64,000 nt of DNA from Methanocalculus natronophilus (GTDB lineage Archaea > Halobacteriota > Methanomicrobia > Methanomicrobiales > Methanocorpusculaceae). Shown here piece by piece: positions 9,543-17,080 of this stretch. Position numbers and translations under genes: made by a program. The DNA is taken from assembly GCF_038751955.1 (NCBI RefSeq), contig NZ_JBCEXH010000005.1, positions 1 to 64,000 of the forward strand, in the 5' to 3' direction. A model generated the notes under the pieces. That model did no database searches, was not told the DNA's origin, and saw only the letters and a list, made by a program, of their open reading frames with translations. Positions within the stretch are counted from its first letter, which is position 1. Every line of letters starts with the position of its first letter.

Positions 9543-9582
9543 AAAACCCATTTCCAGGGTTTTTAAAAAAAATCTATTATTT
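9542..9582. terminator. bidirectional terminator between aIF2-beta and rpo11
   Basis: Directly after the aIF2-beta stop lies a stem AAAAACCC / GGGTTTTT (9542-9549 with 9557-9564), loop ATTTCCA, followed by A-rich then T-rich runs. The A run reads as T on the minus strand, so the element can end both convergent transcripts. Confidence 0.65.
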
Positions 9583-9585
9583 TTT

Positions 9586-9861
9586 CTATTTCACGACTGA
9601 TCCGACCTGTGTGAGAACCTCATCACATGACCGGTTGATCCGCTCGCATGCTTCCCTGATGACCGTGAGCGGATCCTTTGTGCCGTCTGTCGTGACAAGG
9701 AGTTCGGGATCCGAGAACTGGTATTCGACCACGTACTTGCCGACATTCACAGAGGGGTCTTTGATTATCTCATCCTCAAGGAGGTTCATAAAGGTGTGTT
9801 TCTCACCAACGAGCACCATCCTGATTTTATTTTTTTCAAGTTCCAGAATTTTTATGTTCAT
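9586..9861 (-). CDS. rpo11: DNA-directed RNA polymerase subunit L (Rpo11)
   Basis: Rpo11 pairs with Rpo3 in the assembly platform of archaeal RNA polymerase, equivalent to eukaryotic Rpb11. The 91-residue product has the typical ELEKNKIRMVLVGEKHTFMN opening, followed by LLEDEI. The start at 9861 (MNIKILELEKN) is preferred over a start four codons earlier. A CCTATATAG TATA-like element lies at 9881-9889. It is a single gene, convergent with aIF2-beta. Confidence 0.92.
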   Translation of the reverse strand: MNIKILELEKNKIRMVLVGEKHTFMNLLEDEIIKDPSVNVGKYVVEYQFSDPELLVTTDGTKDPLTVIREACERINRSCDEVLTQVGSVVK

Positions 9862-9908
9862 ACCGTATATCAATTGGAAGGGGAGGACTATATAGGCATT
9901 GGCGAAGG

Positions 9909-10628
9909 TCAGCTCCTGAAGCTCTCCATATCAGTTGCGGCATGCGGGTGATCCCAAGCGATCATATGGCTCATATGGACGCACCGGAACTCTTTTGCCT
10001 TCAGAATCCCGGCAAGCCCAAGCGCCTCGGAGTAGTTCATATGTTTGTAGACATGCATTCCTTCAGGGACGAGTGCATCAAGGAGGAGGAGATCCGCGCC
10101 TTCCATCAGGGGGATGCTTGTGTCGGGTATGTCACGCCGGGTATCGGAAGAGTAGACCAGCACATAGCCGTCTGATTCTATCCTGACGCCATATGTCGGC
10201 ATATCCGGATGATTGACCGGAAAGAGGGTGATCTCAAGGCCAAAGAGAGAAAATGGGATGAGAGGTTCAACAGGGATCTTCTCTGAGGGGAGGAAGGAGA
10301 AGATCCCCCCGCAGTAGTCCAGTACTTCAGGTGCCGCATACATCGGGGGAGGTGTCTGGACACGATAGAACTCCCCAAAGCCCATAAAGTGATCATAATG
10401 GCCATGTGTCCAGATGCCGGCATCTATATGCGGCGATCCTGCTGCGAGCAGCTGCCTTCTCAGGTCGGGAGAGGTCTCAATTAAGAGGTTCTTTGATTCA
10501 GACTGGATTAAAAGAGAGGTTCGGAGCCTCTCTCTTCCTTCAGCAACTCCTCTTCTGCAGGTATCGCAGCTGCACCCGATCTTCGGCGTGCCTATTGCAT
10601 CCCCTGTCCCGAGGAGGGTTATCTTCAT
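9909..10628 (-). CDS. MBL-fold metal-dependent hydrolase (PhnP-like)
   Basis: A 239-residue metallo-beta-lactamase-fold protein. The metal motif THGHYDH is near residue 73; further His/Asp ligands are in NHPDMP, SSDTRRD and the C-terminal SHMIAWDHPH. An N-terminal CSCDTC stretch resembles the cysteine cluster of PhnP-type phosphodiesterases, so a cyclic phosphodiester substrate is likely, but the substrate is not shown. The ATG at 10628 overlaps the stop of the AAA ATPase (ATGA), suggesting coupling. The final tail after DHPH is short. Confidence 0.8.
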   Translation of the reverse strand: MKITLLGTGDAIGTPKIGCSCDTCRRGVAEGRERLRTSLLIQSESKNLLIETSPDLRRQLLAAGSPHIDAGIWTHGHYDHFMGFGEFYRVQTPPPMYAAPEVLDYCGGIFSFLPSEKIPVEPLIPFSLFGLEITLFPVNHPDMPTYGVRIESDGYVLVYSSDTRRDIPDTSIPLMEGADLLLLDALVPEGMHVYKHMNYSEALGLAGILKAKEFRCVHMSHMIAWDHPHAATDMESFRS

Positions 10629-11911
10629 GCCTGTGACCATCCGGCATGCCTGAGCGCATTTCGCCGATCAACGAGCAGCATCCCTTCTTCGATATCCACC
10701 TCGCTGATCTCCTGCCGCCCATCCCGGAGGGCAGCCATCACCGCTTCCTTGATCATGAGCCTGAGATCCGCGCCTGTGAACCCTTCAGTTCGTGATGCAA
10801 GAAGAGAGAGGTCAGGTATGATCGCTATGTTTCTCGTGATACTCCTGAGGATTGCTTCTCTCATCGGGATATCCGGCAGGGAGAACGGAACAGCTTCGTC
10901 AAATCTCCGCCACGCCGCCTCATCAAGGATGCCGGGATAATTGGTCGCCCCGATGAAGAGGACACCTGATCTGACCAGGCTGATCTGATCGATATTTTTC
11001 AGGAGCGTGTTTACTGCCCTCTTCATCGCACCGTGATCATCGGCGTCCCGCGTCCGTGCCACATAATCGAATTCATCAATGAAGAGGATACATGGGGAGA
11101 GTTTCTTCGCAATCTCAAAGATCCTCTCGATATTCTTTGAAGTCTCGCCCAGGTACTGGGACGTGATCATGGAGAGCCGTGCCTCAAGGATCGGCATATG
11201 CAGTTCCCGTGCAAGAGAGAGAGCAAACGAAGTCTTCCCCGTACCGGGCGGACCAACACATAGAAGACGTCCGATCTGATAGATCTGGTGTTTCTTCAGG
11301 TAATCCAGGTGTGAGAGTGCCACTTTGATCTTCTCGATCACTTCAAGCTGCTCAGCTGTTGCAACAAACGAATCAAATGATTCTTCAATCTCCTCAGGAG
11401 CATAGATGGTGACAAGCGCCATCGCCTCTTTTATCTCTTCGGAGTCTGTCGGCAGGGCGGCGATCCGTTGATCCAGGAATGCGCGGCTGTCCTCATACGG
11501 GGGATTCTTCTTTTTTGCATCAGCATAGCGGATGCTGTCTGCTCCGGCTTTCTCATAGTAATAGGCCAGAACCGGGTTTTTCACCGCGAGATCCCGTCCA
11601 CCTTTATCGAGAAACCAGCGGGCCGCGGCATCAAGTGCAGTGATCGAGAGCCGCTGGCCGAAGTCATCATACCCGACAAAGGGGTTTGAACCAAGAAGTG
11701 TATGTGCCTCATCTATCCCAAGGGAACGCCTGGCAAGACTGTTGCTCACGTGTACGGGCCGTTTCAGATCGGCTGATTTTCTGCCGATCTCAAAAGCGTC
11801 ACGACAGGCTGGTGTTAGATCCGATATCCCAAGAGATACCTCATGGTTTACGATCTCTGCGGTGAGAAGGAGCTCCATGAGCCGGAGTGTGGTGTGATCT
11901 GCCATCTCCAT
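10625..11911 (-). CDS. AAA-family ATPase
   Basis: A 428-residue protein with a single AAA module at residues 200-400: Walker A GPPGTGKT, Walker B ILFIDEFD, sensor-1 GATN and the second region of homology ending WRRFDE. The N-terminal 170 residues form a helical domain with no recognised motif, which probably binds the substrate. It is not a proteasome ATPase, since it lacks the N-terminal coiled coil and HbYX tail. It is co-directional with map upstream and overlaps the MBL hydrolase gene downstream by 4 bp. The specific role is unknown. Confidence 0.8.
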   Translation of the reverse strand: MEMADHTTLRLMELLLTAEIVNHEVSLGISDLTPACRDAFEIGRKSADLKRPVHVSNSLARRSLGIDEAHTLLGSNPFVGYDDFGQRLSITALDAAARWFLDKGGRDLAVKNPVLAYYYEKAGADSIRYADAKKKNPPYEDSRAFLDQRIAALPTDSEEIKEAMALVTIYAPEEIEESFDSFVATAEQLEVIEKIKVALSHLDYLKKHQIYQIGRLLCVGPPGTGKTSFALSLARELHMPILEARLSMITSQYLGETSKNIERIFEIAKKLSPCILFIDEFDYVARTRDADDHGAMKRAVNTLLKNIDQISLVRSGVLFIGATNYPGILDEAAWRRFDEAVPFSLPDIPMREAILRSITRNIAIIPDLSLLASRTEGFTGADLRLMIKEAVMAALRDGRQEISEVDIEEGMLLVDRRNALRHAGWSQA

Positions 11912-11954
11912 GTCTTAACCTTAACTATAGTCCCGGAGACCGAATAAGACTATC

Positions 11955-12830
11955 TCAGCGGGTGGTAACAATACAGCCATCTTCCACAATGATGATCGTA
12001 TCTTCTGCCTGGGATACAAAGGACCCGGGTGCATCCTGCAGGACCGGGTAGGGGCGGAGAATGCCCTGCCTGATTAAGGCGGTAAGGGCGAGATCTGCCC
12101 GGTCTGTCCTGAGCCATCGCTTTGAAAACGGGAGGCCGCGTCGATTTCGGATCTCTTCAAGGATCTTTCGTCCAGCAGGAATGCGAACGGGTTTGACCGC
12201 AATCTGCGAGAAGATGTTTGTCCTGCTCCCTTCATTGACCCGCCCGTTGCCGGTGGAGGCAAAAGGCTCAATTGCGATGACCATGCCTTCCCGCAGGATC
12301 ACCCCGCCACCTGATCCGGTATTCGGAATACTCGGGCCGGCATGGAGTGAATAGCGATCCAGGCCATGACCGGTTAAGTTGGCAACCGGTTTAAAGCCAC
12401 GCGAGGTGATCTCTTCCTGGACTGCAGCTCCGATCTCGCCGGTTGCAGTGCCTGGCCTGGCAAGAGAGATTGCGGCATTCAAAGCCGCGCGCGATGCCTC
12501 GACCAGAAGCCTGTGGTCGCCGAGATCGATTGTGAGTGCCGTATCCGCGATATAGCCGTCAAGATGGAGCCCTATGTCGAGTTTGACAAGATCACCATGC
12601 TGAAGGGTGCGGTCATCGTCTGGGCCCGCGGTATCATGTGCTGCTGCTTCGTTGATGGAGAGGTTTGGAGGAAACGCGATACCAGCATCTGCTTCCAGGA
12701 TCATCGTGCATACCGAATCGGTAATATCTGAGAATGTGGCCCCGGGAACGATTGAAGATGCTCCTTTCCGAAGGATGGTGTGTGCGAGGCGGCCGGCTTC
12801 CCTGTACGTATCCAGTATCTCATCGTTCAT
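11955..12830 (-). CDS. map: methionine aminopeptidase, type II
   Basis: Removes the initiator Met from nascent proteins, using two divalent metals. The five metal ligands are visible: Asp in KLDIGLH, Asp in IADTAL, His in TGHGLDRY, Glu in AIEPFA and Glu in AEDTIII. The short insert before the second Glu in the C-terminal lobe marks the type II archaeal/eukaryotic class. Length is 291 residues, normal for archaea. Its start overlaps the stop of the M24 peptidase upstream by 4 bp, so two related peptidase genes are coupled. Confidence 0.95.
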   Translation of the reverse strand: MNDEILDTYREAGRLAHTILRKGASSIVPGATFSDITDSVCTMILEADAGIAFPPNLSINEAAAHDTAGPDDDRTLQHGDLVKLDIGLHLDGYIADTALTIDLGDHRLLVEASRAALNAAISLARPGTATGEIGAAVQEEITSRGFKPVANLTGHGLDRYSLHAGPSIPNTGSGGGVILREGMVIAIEPFASTGNGRVNEGSRTNIFSQIAVKPVRIPAGRKILEEIRNRRGLPFSKRWLRTDRADLALTALIRQGILRPYPVLQDAPGSFVSQAEDTIIIVEDGCIVTTR

Positions 12831-13957
12831 ATGCAGAATACCTCCGGGAAGCTGCCCATTCGTTCAAATCCTGATTCGGTGACGAGACCCATATTCTCGA
12901 TCCTGACACCGCCGATGCCGGGATAGTAGAGTCCCGGTTCGATTGTTATGACATTGCCTGCAGACAGCTCGCCGCCGCGGGCATTCAGCCACGGTGCTTC
13001 ATGCACCTCAAGACCGACGCCGTGGCCGAGGCTGTGGACAAAACCATGCGGTTCTGTTCCATACCCGCGATCTGAGAAGTGCGTGACGACCGCCTGGTAG
13101 AGATCTGATCCGGATCTTTTATTCCTGGCAAGGGAGATTGCAAGTGCTCCTGCATCCGAGACGGCGTCGTACATATCCCGGATCTCAGGAGAGGGCTCCC
13201 CCCGGACAACCGTCCTGGTCATATCAGCGAAATACCCGGTCTCTTCACTCTGCGGAAAGATATCAATGATAATGGGTGCGTCGGCAGCAAGCAGTCCGCT
13301 GCCCCGGAGATGCACCTCAGCTGTCTCGGTTCCCGAGGCAACGATGGTGTCAACGCCCCTGCATCCGTGTTTCAGGAGGCAGGCATGAATTGCATACCGG
13401 ACATCCTCTGAGGTGAGGAGGCCGCCCTCAGGCGTCTTCAGGTTACCGCCTGACGGGTGCGTGCGTGCAATCAATGCTATCGCGGCATTCATCGCATCAT
13501 CTGCAGCAGACTGGACAGCCCGGATCAATTGGATCTCGCGTTTTGTCTTTTCTGCTCTCAGGGATGAGAGGGCTTCCTTTTCAACACCGACCTGCCGGTA
13601 TGCACGTATGGCATCTGCAAGACCAATTGGAAATTCCGGCGGTACAAGGATATCTCCTCCAGCCAGATCCGCAATCAGGCGCGCGGTTGCTTTTCCGGCA
13701 TCTTCTTCTTCCTTCAGGAGATCAAAAAAGCCTGCATCAGCCCGGGAGAGTACCCTGCAGGGGGATTCCTTCTCTGCCCGTGCGGTCTCCATTGCCGGGA
13801 CTATAATGATGCCCGGCTCTTTTGGGTGTTTCAGGTATATGATCGGATCGCTCGTCCGAAAGGAGGTGAGATACCTGATATTGGCATCCTGGGAACTGCC
13901 ATATGCAACATATGCCGCTCTCCCGGCCATCTCCAGGGCTTCATCAAGTGCATCCAT
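12827..13957 (-). CDS. M24-family Xaa-Pro aminopeptidase-like protein
   Basis: A 376-residue pita-bread-fold peptidase with an N-terminal creatinase-like domain (1-130) and a catalytic C-terminal domain. Metal ligands are seen as Asp in IIIDIFPQ, Asp in FADMTRT, His in HSLGHGVGLEVHE, Glu in TIEPGLYY and Glu in VRIENMG. It probably cuts X-Pro peptides in the cytoplasm. It lies 18 bp after a lipoprotein gene and overlaps map by 4 bp. Confidence 0.9.
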   Translation of the reverse strand: MDALDEALEMAGRAAYVAYGSSQDANIRYLTSFRTSDPIIYLKHPKEPGIIIVPAMETARAEKESPCRVLSRADAGFFDLLKEEEDAGKATARLIADLAGGDILVPPEFPIGLADAIRAYRQVGVEKEALSSLRAEKTKREIQLIRAVQSAADDAMNAAIALIARTHPSGGNLKTPEGGLLTSEDVRYAIHACLLKHGCRGVDTIVASGTETAEVHLRGSGLLAADAPIIIDIFPQSEETGYFADMTRTVVRGEPSPEIRDMYDAVSDAGALAISLARNKRSGSDLYQAVVTHFSDRGYGTEPHGFVHSLGHGVGLEVHEAPWLNARGGELSAGNVITIEPGLYYPGIGGVRIENMGLVTESGFERMGSFPEVFCI

Positions 13958-13975
13958 TCCCGTACTATGTATTAT

Positions 13976-14605
13976 TCAAACAAGATGTATCTTCGGAAAG
14001 TGACCTTCGGCATACCGGGAGGCGGCACGGGCATAGGCAGCATCTGCCCTTGCTATTGCACCTGCTGCATCACCGGAGAGTTCGTTTGCATTTTCCAGGT
14101 ACATCATCGCCTCAGCCGAGGCATAGGCTCCCTGGTCAGCAAGATCAAGGTACTGGTGCATGGAGCCAAGACGGCCTTTCAGTGCAACCTGGGCAGTCCA
14201 CATCTCTTCATCATAGAGCCGGAGATCCCATGCCACCTCCTCTGCCCATTCCTTCCTGCTTCCTTCCATCTGCATTGTATAATCAGAGAATGCTGATACA
14301 TGACGTGTCATCGCCAGGTGCTTTGCCTCAAGTTCCCTGATAAATGCCTCTTCACGCTGCACCTGTGTCCTGAGCGTCCGGGTATTCACCGTCTCCCCGC
14401 TCAGCTCAATGTTCCAGAGATCGACTCCTATCGTATAGACCAGGAGGTAGCTGTCAAGAGAGTTCCGGTGAGCCGTTATCGCTTCATCTGCTGCATCCCA
14501 GAGGATGTCATGATCAGAGTCTGCAAGGCATCCGGCTGTCATGGAGGAGGCAGTAACGATGAGGATGAGTGAGAGAATCAGAGAGAAGAAGCGGCCGGAT
14601 CTCAT
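13976..14605 (-). CDS. predicted lipoprotein, helical
   Basis: No family is recognised. The 209-residue product has a basic then hydrophobic N-terminus ending in a lipobox MTAGC at about residue 26, so it is probably exported and lipid-anchored. The rest is predicted to be almost wholly helical, with many Glu, Ala and Arg and no Cys, as in coiled-coil proteins. It is the first gene of the minus-strand run leading into the M24 peptidase, 18 bp away, but a functional link is not evident. Confidence 0.7.
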   Translation of the reverse strand: MRSGRFFSLILSLILIVTASSMTAGCLADSDHDILWDAADEAITAHRNSLDSYLLVYTIGVDLWNIELSGETVNTRTLRTQVQREEAFIRELEAKHLAMTRHVSAFSDYTMQMEGSRKEWAEEVAWDLRLYDEEMWTAQVALKGRLGSMHQYLDLADQGAYASAEAMMYLENANELSGDAAGAIARADAAYARAASRYAEGHFPKIHLV

Positions 14606-14746
14606 AAACTACCAGTAACTAGTGAATACCGACTATAAATCAATATCCTCAGGCAGACAGCCAGCCGGAGTTTGGGTGAATGGCAGGCGCCATGCATGAC
14701 ACCTGCTGGCATGGATTCTTATAACCTCCATTGCATATGTATATTC

Positions 14747-15019
14747 ATGGATGAAGAAAAGCGTAAGGAGTTCAAGATAAAGTTTATCAAGACAGCAGTT
14801 CTGCTCAATCTCCTCATTCTCTTCCTTGCAGCGACGGTTCTGGTTGCGATCCTTGTCCCTGGCGATGTCACATTCAATGATACCTTCTACAAGACACCGC
14901 TTCTGGTCGTTCTTGGAGCAGGCACCGTCATCTTTGCCATCCTGACCCACCGGCTCTACACCACAACCAGGAAATGGCTTGAGGTGCATGGAAAGACCAA
15001 AGAGGGATGGGAAGAGTAG
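14747..15019 (+). CDS. small membrane protein with two TM segments
   Basis: A 90-residue protein starting MDEEKRKEF. Two hydrophobic helices (roughly residues 15-37 and 48-66) are separated by a short polar loop, and the C-terminus is charged and ends KEGWEE. Both termini are probably cytoplasmic. I recognise no family. The start at 14747 is chosen over an upstream frame because the earlier residues look non-coding and AT-rich promoter sequence lies at 14715-14740. It is followed closely by a small HTH gene. Confidence 0.6.
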   Translation: MDEEKRKEFKIKFIKTAVLLNLLILFLAATVLVAILVPGDVTFNDTFYKTPLLVVLGAGTVIFAILTHRLYTTTRKWLEVHGKTKEGWEE

Positions 15020-15076
15020 TCATAAAAACCCGGAAGGGGTTTGTATGGAATACCGTGCAAGGGGGATCCTGATCCG

Positions 15077-15391
15077 ATGCTTGAGAAACTGCGTGACGAG
15101 ATAGAGTTAATCCAGCGCCACCTTCTCGTAGCCCGTGCTGTTGCGGACCATGAGCCGATCGGGATCATCAGGCTCTCGGAGGTGCTTGGCCTGCCGCAGC
15201 ATCGGATCCGCTACTCGCTTCGGATCCTGGAGCAGATGGGCTATATCCGCCCCTCCCCGCTCGGAGCCTCTGCAAGCCCGGAGATGCGGGAGATGCTCAG
15301 GGCCGTCCCAGAAGAGCTTGATGCGTTTATCCGGACGCTTCAGGAGATGAAGAAAAGCCAGATACAAGACGGCCAGATGAACAATCTTTAA
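15077..15391 (+). CDS. small winged-helix transcriptional regulator
   Basis: A 104-residue protein with a central helix-turn-helix: IGIIRLSEVLGLPQHRIRYS followed by LRILEQMGYI reads as recognition helix plus wing. The N-terminal helix LRDEIELIQRHLLVARAV may dimerise. A strong GGGGGATCC ribosome site precedes the ATG at 15077. It follows the small membrane protein by 57 bp and may share its transcript. Such mini-regulators are common in Methanomicrobia; the target is unknown. Confidence 0.7.
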   Translation: MLEKLRDEIELIQRHLLVARAVADHEPIGIIRLSEVLGLPQHRIRYSLRILEQMGYIRPSPLGASASPEMREMLRAVPEELDAFIRTLQEMKKSQIQDGQMNNL

Positions 15392-15450
15392 ATTCCAGCA
15401 GCTTCAATATAATCAGGCAACTTTGTAAGGCAAGTTCTCTTGCAGCATCT

Positions 15451-15523
15451 GCCGCCATAACTCAGTTGGTAGAGTGGCTGGCTGTTAACCAGCATGTCAC
15501 AGGTTCGAGTCCTGTTGGCGGCG
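15451..15523 (+). tRNA. tRNA-Asn (GTT)
   Basis: A full cloverleaf: acceptor GCCGCCA pairs with TGGCGGC, discriminator G at 15523, D arm with AGTTGGTAGA, anticodon stem GCTGG / CCAGC with loop CTGTTAA (anticodon GTT), and T arm with TTCGAGT. CCA is not encoded. No intron. A TATA-like CAATATAATC lies about 40 bp upstream. The region just downstream is scarred by repeats, as often seen at tRNA genes. Confidence 0.95.
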
Positions 15524-15573
15524 TCTATTCATCCCACTCATCCTGTGGATGTCTCATACTTCTTTTCAAAAGG

Positions 15574-15601
15574 TTCATTCATTCATTCATTCATTCATTC
15601 A
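15574..15601. repeat. TTCA microsatellite, 7 perfect copies
   Basis: Seven uninterrupted TTCA units, flanked on both sides by AGGTTC. It lies in non-coding DNA 50 bp after tRNA-Asn. Copy number is likely to vary between strains. Confidence 0.95.
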
Positions 15602-15687
15602 GGTTCTTCGCGATCAGTTCCCCCTTCCGATGAATCAGGAAAACCCATGCGATTAGAGGTTTTGAGAAGAGTGTAACATAGTTTAGA

Positions 15688-15763
15688 GTCGTGCCTCACG
15701 CAGGCACGTGGATTGAAATATCATATCGGAATCATGTAAGAATTGTTCAAGGTCGTGCATCAC
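15688..15763 (+). CRISPR. CRISPR relic: one full repeat, one spacer, one decayed repeat
   Basis: Positions 15688-15719 hold a 32-base unit that starts GTCGTGCCTCACGC and ends GTGGATTGAAAT, with an internal near-palindrome (GTGCCT ... AGGCAC). This is the shape of type I-C-like repeats (GTCGC...CACGC...GCGTGGATTGAAAC). A spacer-sized 32-base stretch follows, then GTCGTGCATCACTC from 15752 copies the start of the repeat (12 of the first 14 bases) before decaying into the hicA 3' end. There are no cas genes in the window. Confidence 0.65.
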
Positions 15764-15987
15764 TCAAATTCACTCCTTTGAATTTCAGACTGCCTTATGA
15801 TTGACTGCAGTGTACCAATACGAATTTCATTATGATTTGGAACAGGAACTGTAATTGTAGAACCGGAAGCAGTTTTCTGCATAATTATATGGCTTCCCTT
15901 CTGCCTGACTTCAGAAAAACCATGTTTTGAGAGAATGTTGCAGACTTCTTTTCCCGATAGTTTCCGAAGTTTAACCACAAGCCACAT
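15760..15987 (-). CDS. hicA: HicA-like mRNA interferase (toxin)
   Basis: A 75-residue YcfA/HicA-family double-stranded-RNA-binding fold protein that would cleave mRNA when free of its antitoxin. Visible are the opening KLRKLSGKEV, the helix CNILSKHGF, and KGSHIIM with the catalytic His, then a VPVPNHNEIRIGTL C-terminal part. The start is either ATG 15987, overlapping hicB by 17 bp, or GTG 15978, which gives the more typical MVKLRKLSGKEV. Its stop codon lies inside the decayed CRISPR repeat. The gene order is hicB first, then hicA. Confidence 0.85.
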   Translation of the reverse strand: MWLVVKLRKLSGKEVCNILSKHGFSEVRQKGSHIIMQKTASGSTITVPVPNHNEIRIGTLQSIIRQSEIQRSEFE

Positions 15988-16192
15988 CCACCCGTGTGAT
16001 ATAGATCTCCCCGTGGTACCGTGACTGAATCTCCTGCGGTGATGCGGTTTCAAAAAAGAGCTCTAAAGCCTCATGAAGGTTATTACGGGCTTCTTCTACT
16101 GTATTGCCCTGGCTTGCAATGTCGTATTCCGGACAGAATGAAACATAGCCATCGCCTTCCTTTTCAATAATGGCTGTAAGCTGTTTTTGCAT
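15971..16192 (-). CDS. hicB: HicB-like antitoxin
   Basis: A 73-residue HicB-family partial-RNase-H fold: it shows KEGDGYVSFCPEYDIASQG and TVEEARNNLHEALELFFE, which are the family hallmarks. It would bind and block HicA. No DNA-binding domain is present at the C-terminus, so autoregulation would need HicA or another factor. It is translated just ahead of hicA with overlap. The 215 bp upstream hold its promoter and CCAT-rich low-complexity sequence but no gene. Confidence 0.88.
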   Translation of the reverse strand: MQKQLTAIIEKEGDGYVSFCPEYDIASQGNTVEEARNNLHEALELFFETASPQEIQSRYHGEIYITRVDVACG

Positions 16193-16407
16193 ATTTTTGA
16201 TCTCCTGTTTTTGTAATAGTAGCCTTCACTACATCATAAAACTACATCACAGGAATGAAAAGGTACACTTTCCCTCATCGGGTTGCACCTGAAGAGACGG
16301 GAATAGACTGGAATGAGACAGGAATAGTCTTCTCTTTTCCAGCTCCATCCATCCATTCATCTTTCCATCCACCAAAGAGCAGGAGGGGAGAGGGAGGAGA
16401 GCTCTCG

Positions 16408-17076
16408 TCACCCCTCCACTATCTCTCCATCCGAGAGCGTGATCACCCGCTCACAATACTGCTGGTGATCGTCTTCATGCGATATCATCAGCACCGTCTG
16501 GCGGCTCTCCCTGTTAATCTCTGCAATGAGATCCAGGATGATCGTAGAATTCTTTGTATCAAGGTTTCCACACGGCTCGTCTGCAAGAAGAATAGCAGGT
16601 TCGTTGACGAGCCCGCGGGCTATTGCGACCCGCTGCTGCTCCCCGCCGGAGAGCTCTTTTGGAAGATGCAGAGCCCTGTCCAAAAGCCCCACCTGATCGA
16701 GCATATGGAGTGCCCGCTCTTCCATATCGGCGTCAGATACACCACGTGCCATCAGCGGAAGGATCACGTTCTCATATGCGGTCAGCTCTGAGGAGAGGGC
16801 ATAATCCTGGAAGACGAAACCAAGCCACTCAAGCCGGAAGAGCGTCTTCTCATAATCCGGGAGTTTGAAAACGTCAGTTTCCGATATCTCAACAGATCCG
16901 CTGGTCGGTACATCAAGAAGGCCGATCATATGGAGAAGTGTCGATTTCCCGCTCCCCGACGCACCGGCAATACCGACAAACTCCCCTTTCCCTATCTCAA
17001 GGCTTACCCCGTTCAGGGCATGGACAAACACCTCGCCCATCTGGTACGTCTTATAGAGATCAGTTACCCGTATCAT
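16408..17076 (-). CDS. ABC transporter ATP-binding protein (MacB/LolD type)
   Basis: A 222-residue ATPase of the MacB/LolD subfamily. Walker A GASGSGKST is near residue 39, the Q-loop at VFQDYAL, signature LSGGEQQR near 142, Walker B ILLADEP and the switch His in ISHEDDH. The MacB type usually powers mechanotransmission or extraction of lipoproteins and peptides rather than classical transport. It is the last gene of a three-gene operon, 4 bp after the FtsX-like permease. Substrate not shown by sequence. Confidence 0.92.
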   Translation of the reverse strand: MIRVTDLYKTYQMGEVFVHALNGVSLEIGKGEFVGIAGASGSGKSTLLHMIGLLDVPTSGSVEISETDVFKLPDYEKTLFRLEWLGFVFQDYALSSELTAYENVILPLMARGVSDADMEERALHMLDQVGLLDRALHLPKELSGGEQQRVAIARGLVNEPAILLADEPCGNLDTKNSTIILDLIAEINRESRQTVLMISHEDDHQQYCERVITLSDGEIVEG

Positions 17077-17080
17077 CCAA

